Below, one piece after another: positions 1-4,869 of a DNA stretch of 5,486 nt. This DNA comes from Cytophagales bacterium (GTDB lineage Bacteria; Bacteroidota; Bacteroidia; Cytophagales; Cyclobacteriaceae). Numbering within the stretch: position 1 is the first letter of the stretch; each line of letters starts with the position of its first letter. Under the pieces are notes generated by a model. The model saw only the letters and a list, made by a program, of their open reading frames with translations, had not been told where the DNA came from and did not search any database. Both the position numbers and the translations under genes were made by a program. The stretch spans positions 1 to 5,486 of the forward strand of contig JAGUUF010000048.1 of assembly GCA_020063545.1 (NCBI GenBank). The letters run 5' to 3'.

Positions 1-16
1 CATTAGACTTTTTCAT
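1..16 (-). CDS. Probable 5' end of a further minus-strand gene (partial)
   Basis: An ATG on the minus strand at 16-14 opens a frame reading MKKSN before the window ends. It lies 22 nt after the stop of the Kre9-like protein gene, a normal within-operon spacing. A lysine-rich start suits a signal peptide or lipoprotein leader, but five codons are too few to name a product. It could equally be a chance ATG. Confidence 0.35.
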
Positions 17-38
17 GGGTTTGAGTTTTATTGTGGGT

Positions 39-779
39 TTACTGCGGTTCAATAGGATCAGGTATATCATTCGGTCCATTGCTGCCACCGGCAAGCATGG
101 TTGCGAGGTAGCCTACGCCAAGTATCGGCAGAATCTTAAATAACAAGGGTGTTTTGCGCTTTACAGCAAACATACCCGTGTACACCACCTCATCTTTGTT
201 TTTGGTGTCGCTTATTTTAAACCGATAATCTTTGCCCGGTTTGGTATCGGTAGGCAGTGTTAGTTTGTAGTTGCCCACATTGGCAATGTTGGTGAAGGTG
301 GATACCTTCTTATCGCCTTTGTATAAGTCGAAGTTTAAAATGTTTTGCTGGGTACCCCCGCTCCAGGTAAGCTGGTAAGGCTTGCCCCGCTTTAGCACGC
401 GGTAATCCTCAAAGCCGGTAAAGCGCACAAACGGTATGTAAAGCCGGCCGCGCACTTCAAGCGCTACACTACCTGAAAAATTTTCGCCCAGTTCGGATTT
501 CGGATCCCATATAAATTTTTTATTCAATCCAGGCTTAACCTCCAGCCCGGCATCACCGGTAATTTTCTGCAACGGGTTCAGGTAGTTATCGTGTGAGCCG
601 TACACGTTCATGGTATACGAACGACCCGTTACATCATCGGTTAAATCGTAATGAACAATTACCTGCTGACCGGCAAGTTCAACCCTTTTGATGGTGAAAT
701 GTTGTGCATAAACACTCGAGCCGATACTAAGTACAAGGCAAATCACCCCGAATTTTACGGGTGCTCTAGAGGGTCTCAT
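39..779 (-). CDS. Exported two-domain beta-sandwich protein with Kre9/Knh1-like domain and C-terminal membrane anchor
   Basis: Protein of 246 aa, function unknown. Residues 1-25 form a signal peptide (basic start, hydrophobic core at 10-20, likely cut after VYA). Residues 27-115 resemble a beta-rich domain often seen in exported Bacteroidota proteins: a YDL motif near 44, then ITGDAG and VKPGLNKKFIWD, before an LEVRG strand. Residues 120-208 have the pattern of the Kre9/Knh1-like (Ser-Thr-rich GPI-anchored) domain: GKPYQLTWSGG, then DLYKG, NVGNYKLTLP, GKDYRFKISD and a closing F.V strand. A hydrophobic segment at about 212-231 is a probable membrane helix, followed by a Pro/Asp-rich tail ending IPDPIEPQ. 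I chose the ATG at 779; a TTG at 809 would add ten residues ahead of a complete signal peptide. The protein is probably anchored in the inner membrane with its domains in the periplasm, an adhesive or scaffold role being only a guess. The domain calls rest on motif memory, not a profile search. Confidence 0.8.
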   Translation of the reverse strand: MRPSRAPVKFGVICLVLSIGSSVYAQHFTIKRVELAGQQVIVHYDLTDDVTGRSYTMNVYGSHDNYLNPLQKITGDAGLEVKPGLNKKFIWDPKSELGENFSGSVALEVRGRLYIPFVRFTGFEDYRVLKRGKPYQLTWSGGTQQNILNFDLYKGDKKVSTFTNIANVGNYKLTLPTDTKPGKDYRFKISDTKNKDEVVYTGMFAVKRKTPLLFKILPILGVGYLATMLAGGSNGPNDIPDPIEPQ

Positions 780-869
780 AGGTATGGGTTTAACTATTGA
801 AAGTAACAATTCATATTCATCGGTATTATCAGATGTAATGTTATATTTAATAAACCTGTTATTCGACTC

Positions 870-888
870 AAAAAAGCCGGGCCCCGGC
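870..888 (-). terminator. Intrinsic terminator of the 73-aa protein gene
   Basis: On the minus strand GCCGG-GGC-CCGGC (888-876) forms a five-pair all-GC hairpin directly followed by six T (875-870). It lies about 50 nt after the stop of the small minus-strand gene at 938. An alternative six-pair stem, 894-899 with 883-888, shares one arm with it because GCCCGGC occurs twice, so the region can fold in two ways. The orientation supports transcription of the small minus-strand gene and separates it from the Kre9-like gene downstream. Confidence 0.65.
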
Positions 889-937
889 CATCTGCCGGGC
901 GCCCGTGCTTAGCCAACCTATGAAGAGTCTTTTTTGG

Positions 938-1159
938 TTATGGCATTATTACATATTCGCAAGCCAGGTCCAGCACCGCAACGGCCTCCGCCCGCGAACA
1001 GTGGTTGAGTACCATCAGCGCCTGCACATCGGCCTCGGCATAGCAACTGTTGGTCTTAGCCTGCTTATTCCCTACCTTCTTCATAGGCGGCACTCCTGCG
1101 GTAATCATGGCAACGGTCAGCCCGACCAGCACCACAATAATTCTGAATCTTGCTTTCAT
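938..1159 (-). CDS. Small exported or membrane-anchored protein with three cysteines, unknown function
   Basis: A 73-aa protein not recognised as a known family. It opens MKARFR followed by a hydrophobic stretch at residues 7-21, a signal peptide with possible cleavage after Ala21 or else an N-terminal anchor. The mature part is basic at 27-35, then has Cys39, Cys54 and Cys67 within a mostly helical stretch (AEADVQALMVL, then SRAEAVAVLDLA). The odd number of cysteines leaves one free for a partner or a dimer. Evidence that it is real: a sensible export signal, an intrinsic terminator on the same strand at 870-888, and no convincing competitor on the opposite strand. It is divergent from the ECF sigma gene, the starts being 133 bp apart, so control by that sigma factor is possible but unproven. 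Confidence 0.6.
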   Translation of the reverse strand: MKARFRIIVVLVGLTVAMITAGVPPMKKVGNKQAKTNSCYAEADVQALMVLNHCSRAEAVAVLDLACEYVIMP

Positions 1160-1245
1160 GAGTGTCTTTTTTAGGGGTTGTTTGCGTTTTCAGGAGTTAG
1201 TGCCGCCAGGCAAACAAGGTCACCCTAAAGCCGGCCGAAAAAGTT

Positions 1246-1265
1246 TACCTTTAGTAAGGGTTACT
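1246..1265 (+). promoter_or_regulatory. Possible -7 element and inverted repeat upstream of the sigma gene
   Basis: TACCTTTA at 1246-1253 matches seven of eight positions of the Bacteroidota -7 consensus TAnnTTTG. It is followed, sharing one base, by the perfect inverted repeat AGTAA-GGG-TTACT at 1253-1265, which would sit about where transcription starts, some 30 nt ahead of the sigma ATG. No clear -33 TTG is seen at the expected distance, so the promoter call is weak. The repeat could be an operator or chance. Confidence 0.25.
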
Positions 1266-1292
1266 TACTGCACCGCTATACACTAAGGGCGT

Positions 1293-1880
1293 ATGACTGA
1301 TACCGAACTCATTAATCTGATTAAAAATGACGACCCGCGGGGCATGAGCACCGTGTATGAAACCTTCCGGTCGGAATTTGTGCATTGGATTATGCGGTTG
1401 CAGCGCTGCGGAAATGAAGATGCCCGCGAGTTTTACCAGGCCTCTATTATTATACTATACGATAACGCCAAAGCCGGTAAGCTGGACGCCCTCCGTAGCA
1501 GCCTTAAAACCTACCTGTTCGGCATCGGCAAAAACCTGGTCTGGCAGCGGTACCGCACCAACCACCGCGAACAGGTTATCGGTGCGGAGTTTTATATAAA
1601 AAACTACCTGTACGAAGATGTTGACAACCAGGCAGCAGAAGAAATTAACCTGGAAATTATCAGCCACAGCTACAACCAGCTTGGCGAGCCCTGCCACGAA
1701 CTGCTGGGCTATTATTACTTCGGGCGTAAAGCAATGGAAGAAATAGCAGCTCTGATGGGCTACAAAAACCCCGAAACGGCAAAGAACCAAAAATATAAAT
1801 GTATGGAGCGATTGAGGAAAATGGTATTTGGAACACTTCACTCGCAACCTACCGACCCAAAACCTGTAACAGAAGAATAA
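1293..1880 (+). CDS. ECF-type RNA polymerase sigma factor (sigma-70 family)
   Basis: At 195 aa this has the length and layout of an extracytoplasmic-function sigma factor: only regions 2 and 4, no region 1 or 3. Region 2 covers about residues 25-90, including REFYQASIIILYDNAKAGK and the helix LKTYLFGIGKNLVWQRYR, which corresponds to core-binding and -10-reading helices. Region 4 covers about 126-176: LGEPCHELLGYYYFG, then a helix-turn-helix in MEEIAALMGYKNPETAKNQ and the basic KYKCMERLRK helix that would read the -35 element. A short polar tail follows. It would redirect core polymerase to a small set of promoters in response to an envelope or cytoplasmic cue. The next gene, 20 bp downstream on the same strand, is its probable regulator. 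No Shine-Dalgarno is seen, as is usual in Bacteroidota. The target promoters cannot be told from the window. Confidence 0.93.
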   Translation: MTDTELINLIKNDDPRGMSTVYETFRSEFVHWIMRLQRCGNEDAREFYQASIIILYDNAKAGKLDALRSSLKTYLFGIGKNLVWQRYRTNHREQVIGAEFYIKNYLYEDVDNQAAEEINLEIISHSYNQLGEPCHELLGYYYFGRKAMEEIAALMGYKNPETAKNQKYKCMERLRKMVFGTLHSQPTDPKPVTEE

Positions 1881-1900
1881 CCACGATAACCAAACACACG

Positions 1901-2656
1901 ATGAACCCGAATTTACACGACATTGACCTGATTCAACGGTACCTCGACCGGAGCCTGACCGACACCGAAAAAGCGAGCCTCGAAGAACGGCTTAAAAACG
2001 AACCGGTATTAAAAACCATGTACCTGGAACACCAGCAACTGATAAAAGGCATCCGCTACAGCTACCTGCAAACCCGGCTTCAGCAATTGCGCGCACTGGA
2101 AAATTCGTTGCCTCAAATCGCTCCTGTTAAAAAGGGCAAGCAGGTTTGGCTGGTTACGTATTGGAAGCAGGCCACCGCTATTGCCGCATCGGTGGCATTG
2201 TTTGCCATTGCGTTTATGTTATGGAACCAATCGGCCACACCGCAGGAACTTTATGCCGGGCATTTTAAAGCATACCCCAACGTGTTTGAACCCATTACCC
2301 GCGGAGAAGCTAACCCGTCAAAACGTACCGAGGCATTTGCCGCTTACGAGGCCGGTAATTACACGAAAGCTGCTGCACTTTTTACCGAACTGCTTGCCGA
2401 AAAAGAGGAAGCCGGCATGCTGATGCTGCTTGGCAATTGTTACCTGGTGCTTGGCAACACAGCCGAAGCCCGCAACCAGTTTATCCGGCTCATCAATGAT
2501 TTCGATGACCTCGACAACCAGGCCAAGTGGTACCTGGGGCTGAGCTACCTGAAGGAGGGTGACGTAAAAACTGCGCAGCTTATTTTCCAGGAACTAAGCA
2601 ACAGCGAGTTCTCGTATTCGGCACGCGCCCGGAAACTGCTGAACGAAATCAGGTAA
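1901..2656 (+). CDS. Single-pass membrane TPR protein, probable anti-sigma or signalling partner of the ECF sigma factor
   Basis: Protein of 251 aa, starting at the ATG 20 bp after the sigma stop; the frame is open back to 1799, but that stretch overlaps the sigma gene and reads as unlikely protein. Residues 1-68 are a charged helical region (IQRYLDRSLTDTEKASLEERL) resembling the N-terminal part of Bacteroidota anti-sigma proteins; it has no His-x3-Cys-x2-Cys zinc motif. Residues 91-108 are a membrane helix after a basic segment, giving a cytoplasmic N terminus and a periplasmic C terminus. After a linker (ELYAGHFKAYPNVFEP), residues 143-245 hold about three TPR-like repeats: EAFAAYEAGNYTKAAALF, then LGNCYLVLGNTAEARNQF, then WYLGLSYLKEGDVKTAQLIF. 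By position and topology it could hold the sigma factor at the membrane and sense a periplasmic partner through the TPRs. That role is inferred from synteny; a sigma-independent TPR scaffold is the alternative. Confidence 0.85.
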   Translation: MNPNLHDIDLIQRYLDRSLTDTEKASLEERLKNEPVLKTMYLEHQQLIKGIRYSYLQTRLQQLRALENSLPQIAPVKKGKQVWLVTYWKQATAIAASVALFAIAFMLWNQSATPQELYAGHFKAYPNVFEPITRGEANPSKRTEAFAAYEAGNYTKAAALFTELLAEKEEAGMLMLLGNCYLVLGNTAEARNQFIRLINDFDDLDNQAKWYLGLSYLKEGDVKTAQLIFQELSNSEFSYSARARKLLNEIR

Positions 2657-2661
2657 GGACG

Positions 2662-3156
2662 TTACCCCAGGAATTCGTCCCACTCGTTTCCGTGGTGACC
2701 CGAAAGCTCGCGGAGAAACAACGCGTACGAGGGTTTATGGGGCTTGCGCAACAGCGGCATGCCCGCTTCTTCCGGTGTGTAGTCTCCCTTTCGCGTGTTA
2801 CAACTTTTGCAGGCAGTCACCAGGTTGTGCCAGGTGTGCTGCCCGCCTCTTGAGCTGGGGATTAAATGGTCTAACGTTAAATCCTTTTTAGTGCCGCAAT
2901 ACTGGCACTCGAAATTATCGCGTTTAAAAATATTTTGCCGCGTAAGCGTTACCCCCTTGTAGGGAGCGCTAACATACCGGTTAAGCCGGATGACGGAAGG
3001 CATGGGAAAACTTTTGGTAACCGAGTGAAGTTTGTAGCCGTTGGCCGGCCGCACCAATTCACTTTTGTTGAGGTACACCAGGATGAACGCACGCTGCACC
3101 GAGCACACCATAAGCGGGCTGAAATCCTGATTGAGTACCAAAACACGGTTATTCAT
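2662..3156 (-). CDS. HNH endonuclease family protein
   Basis: A 164-aa cytoplasmic protein whose HNH core lies at residues 84-125. Two zinc-knuckle CxxC pairs are visible, Cys84-Cys87 (CQYC) and Cys116-Cys119 (CKSC). Between them are the Asp96-His97 pair (LDHLIPSSRGG), where the His is the expected catalytic base, and His110-Asn111 of the HNL motif, so the metal-binding site appears complete. The first 70 residues (VLNQDFSPLMVCSVQRAF, and later SVIRLNRYV) are the N-terminal extension typical of this common single-domain HNH family. The family is chromosomal and widespread, and its physiological substrate is not known to me; nothing here suggests an intron, phage or restriction system. It lies 58 bp after the NlpC/P60-like gene, so it may be co-transcribed or use its own promoter (see 3161-3191). 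It converges on the TPR gene. Confidence 0.9.
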   Translation of the reverse strand: MNNRVLVLNQDFSPLMVCSVQRAFILVYLNKSELVRPANGYKLHSVTKSFPMPSVIRLNRYVSAPYKGVTLTRQNIFKRDNFECQYCGTKKDLTLDHLIPSSRGGQHTWHNLVTACKSCNTRKGDYTPEEAGMPLLRKPHKPSYALFLRELSGHHGNEWDEFLG

Positions 3157-3160
3157 ACAG

Positions 3161-3191
3161 GAAAGATAAAGGCATTCCGGCTACGAAGCAA
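3161..3191 (-). promoter_or_regulatory. Possible promoter of the HNH gene, giving a very short leader
   Basis: On the minus strand a TTG at 3191-3189 is followed after 20 nt by TATCTTTC (3168-3161), matching seven of eight positions of the Bacteroidota TAnnTTTG element at an accepted spacing. Transcription would then start at or within a few bases of the ATG at 3156, giving an almost leaderless message. The motif is short and such matches arise by chance. Confidence 0.3.
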
Positions 3192-3214
3192 TACAGGGGC
3201 CGTTCGGCCGCGGT

Positions 3215-4015
3215 TTACTCGGCCGGTAAAATCCTCCGGGCATGGGTAAAGGAGTGGGTATACACCCGGGTATCCGGATTGAGGATGCCCTCATCATCGA
3301 ACTGATCAACCCGCACCTTTTCGGCAACATGAATCACCTTATCACCGGCAAGCAGGATGCCCGCATGCTGGCTTTTGTCTTTCAGGTTTGTGAAGAATAC
3401 CAGGTCACCGGCAGCAACACCTTCCGTGTCTGCCACAGGCCTGCCGCTTTCCTGTTGCTGCTTTAACGAATGACCGAGAAAATACCCCGTTATCTTAAAC
3501 ACCATCTGGGTAAAGGCAGCAGGTTCAATACCAAAGGGCGATCGACCGCCCGGCATAAACGGGGCATTGAGGTATTTTAAGGCAACGGTTTTCAGAAACT
3601 CCACATCGCGTTTTTGCCCGAGGTTTTTCGAGTCACCGTTAAAGGCAAATTGTTCCTCCATCTTAAACAACTCGGTACCGGATATGGGGATGATGCTGCC
3701 CAATAAAATCTGCAGCGGGCTTTTGTTGTAGAGGATGCTGCTGGTAATGTCGGTGGTGATTTTAAAGTTAGCACCGTTAATGTAATCAAAATGTTCTCTT
3801 GAAATTGCATGATGCTGCCGTGCATCCAGCCATCCTTCAAACCGATCGAAATAATTTCTAATCCGCAGCCATTTTTTGTCGGCAGTAATTTCCAGCACTT
3901 CATAATGCTCGCCAAACAAAAGCTGTCCGCACAGTGCAGTTACATGACCGGGTTCCGCGCGCATCGGCACCAGGCTTAGCCGGCAAACTCCGTAATCCGT
4001 ATCGGTATTCACCAT
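3215..4015 (-). CDS. SH3 and NlpC/P60-like protein with the catalytic cysteine motif lost (probable pseudoenzyme)
   Basis: Protein of 266 aa without a signal peptide, like other members of this Bacteroidota family as I recall them. Residues 8-66 are a bacterial SH3 domain (YGVCRLSLVPMRAEP, QLLFGEHYEVLE, EGWLDARQ), and 75-115 may be a second one. Residues 136-264 follow the NlpC/P60 fold (VEFLKTVALKYLNAPF, GGRSPFGI, FTQMVFKITGY, GDLVFF, HAGILL, VIHV). In active members the block after FGI reads Asp-Cys-Ser-Gly and supplies the nucleophile; here residues 164-167 are Glu-Pro-Ala-Ala, encoded GAA CCT GCT GCC at 3526-3515. The usual Trp of the WGG motif is Pro155. His217 and His229 remain. Active enzymes cleave peptidoglycan stem peptides at gamma-D-Glu bonds; this one should not hydrolyse by that mechanism and may bind peptide or wall fragments instead. 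Its start abuts the smpB stop with no gap, so expression is probably coupled to smpB. Confidence 0.88.
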   Translation of the reverse strand: MVNTDTDYGVCRLSLVPMRAEPGHVTALCGQLLFGEHYEVLEITADKKWLRIRNYFDRFEGWLDARQHHAISREHFDYINGANFKITTDITSSILYNKSPLQILLGSIIPISGTELFKMEEQFAFNGDSKNLGQKRDVEFLKTVALKYLNAPFMPGGRSPFGIEPAAFTQMVFKITGYFLGHSLKQQQESGRPVADTEGVAAGDLVFFTNLKDKSQHAGILLAGDKVIHVAEKVRVDQFDDEGILNPDTRVYTHSFTHARRILPAE

Positions 4016-4471
4016 TCAGCGTTTTAGTCGGTCTAATTGTCGCTTTGCATCACGCTCTTTTATGGCCTCACGCTTGTCGTACATTTTTTTTCCGCGCGCC
4101 AGGGCAATTTCCAGTTTGGCATAGCCTCGCTCATTTATGAAGAGGCGCAGCGGCACTATGGTAAGCCCTTTTTCATTTTTTTGCTCAAGTTTACGAAGTT
4201 CCGACCGCTTTAACAGCAATTTCCGCTCGCGCTGGGTTTCATGATTGTAGTGTGTGCCCTGGGCATAGGCATTAATGGTTACACCTTTTACAAACAACTC
4301 ACCGTTCGAAAAATAACAATAGCCGTCCTGCAGGTTTACTTTTCCTTCGCGGATGGATTTTATTTCGGTTCCTTTAAGCACCATACCGGCAATATACTTG
4401 TCCAGCAACTCGTATTGAAAAGAGGCCTGTCGGTTGCGCACATTAATATCGTTTGTAAACCGTTTACTCAT
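4016..4471 (-). CDS. smpB: SsrA-binding protein SmpB
   Basis: SmpB binds the tRNA-like part of tmRNA and brings it to ribosomes stalled on messages lacking a stop codon, so the nascent chain is tagged for degradation and the ribosome is freed. The 151-aa length is typical. Visible family signatures are the N-terminal RQASFQYELLDKYIAG, the strongly conserved GTEIKSIREGKVNLQDGY at residues 34-51, the RKLLLKR segment at 83-89, and PLRLFINERGYAKLEIALARGKK at about 107-129, which builds the beta-barrel. The basic tail with DKRE at 132-135 and further Arg/Lys is the part that enters the empty mRNA channel. It lies 5 bp after the thioesterase and directly abuts the NlpC/P60-like gene. The tmRNA gene itself (ssrA) is not in the window. 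Confidence 0.98.
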   Translation of the reverse strand: MSKRFTNDINVRNRQASFQYELLDKYIAGMVLKGTEIKSIREGKVNLQDGYCYFSNGELFVKGVTINAYAQGTHYNHETQRERKLLLKRSELRKLEQKNEKGLTIVPLRLFINERGYAKLEIALARGKKMYDKREAIKERDAKRQLDRLKR

Positions 4472-4476
4472 ACCGC

Positions 4477-4866
4477 TCAGTTCGTTCTAAACAATTCGGC
4501 AAGCTTTTTCCTGGCTAAAATCTTCTGACCGGTTTTGCCGGAAGCAACCAACCGGTTGCCAGTCCGGGCCTGGTAGCTGCAAATCAATTCATTTCCGTTT
4601 ATGGATTCAACCTGCGCGGTTATCGCAACTTCTTCGCCAACAAATGCAGGCCCTTTGTGATCGATACTCAGAAACGTGCCCACACCTTCTTCTTCGTCAT
4701 CGCGCATATCCAGCACAAATTGCCGTGTTGTCCATTCAATTTCACGCGCCAGCGTAAAGGTTGAGCATACCGGGTGAACCACCGTTCCGTGAAAGGCGGC
4801 AACATCGGCAGCCTGCACAATGAATCGGTACTCTTTGGAATCGCCCGGTTTAAAAACAGCTTTCAT
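4477..4866 (-). CDS. FlK-like hotdog-fold thioesterase
   Basis: A 129-aa single hotdog domain of the thioesterase family that includes fluoroacetyl-CoA thioesterase FlK. The FlK catalytic set Thr42, Glu50, Gly69 and His76 lines up by spacing with Thr36, Glu44, Gly63 and His70 here (CSTFTLAREIEW, GVGTFLSIDH), so the active site looks complete. The following FVGEEVAITAQVESINGNEL stretch is the hairpin common to this fold, and SYQARTGNRLVASGKTGQ the closing strands. It probably hydrolyses a short acyl-CoA in the cytoplasm; the substrate cannot be read from sequence, and fluoroacetate resistance should not be assumed, since most family members are metabolic housekeepers. It starts 3 bp after tsaD and ends 5 bp before smpB, so it is almost surely co-transcribed with both. 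Confidence 0.85.
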   Translation of the reverse strand: MKAVFKPGDSKEYRFIVQAADVAAFHGTVVHPVCSTFTLAREIEWTTRQFVLDMRDDEEEGVGTFLSIDHKGPAFVGEEVAITAQVESINGNELICSYQARTGNRLVASGKTGQKILARKKLAELFRTN

Positions 4867-4869
4867 CGT

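Noticed and set aside
780..809. TTG start at 809 for the Kre9-like exported protein
   Set aside because: It would put ten extra residues ahead of a complete signal peptide that begins at the ATG at 779.
905..1286. Two overlapping plus-strand open frames (905-1174 and 1050-1286) opposite the small exported protein gene
   Set aside because: They lack recognisable domains, one crosses the likely promoter region of the sigma gene, and the opposite strand has an export signal and a matching terminator.
1455..1847. A 130-codon open frame on the minus strand inside the sigma gene
   Set aside because: It is antisense to a clearly recognisable ECF sigma factor and has the odd composition of a shadow frame.
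1799..1900. ATG at 1799 as start of the TPR protein
   Set aside because: It lies inside the sigma gene and adds 34 residues of unlikely sequence; the ATG at 1901 gives a normal 20-bp spacing and a family-like N terminus.
2662..3156. HNH protein as a homing endonuclease, restriction enzyme or phage gene
   Set aside because: There is no intron, intein, methylase, phage gene or repeat nearby, and its N-terminal extension fits the common chromosomal HNH family.
3195..3214. GGCC-GAAC-GGCC hairpin after the NlpC/P60-like gene stop
   Set aside because: The stem is only four to five pairs and no T-run follows, so it does not qualify as an intrinsic terminator.
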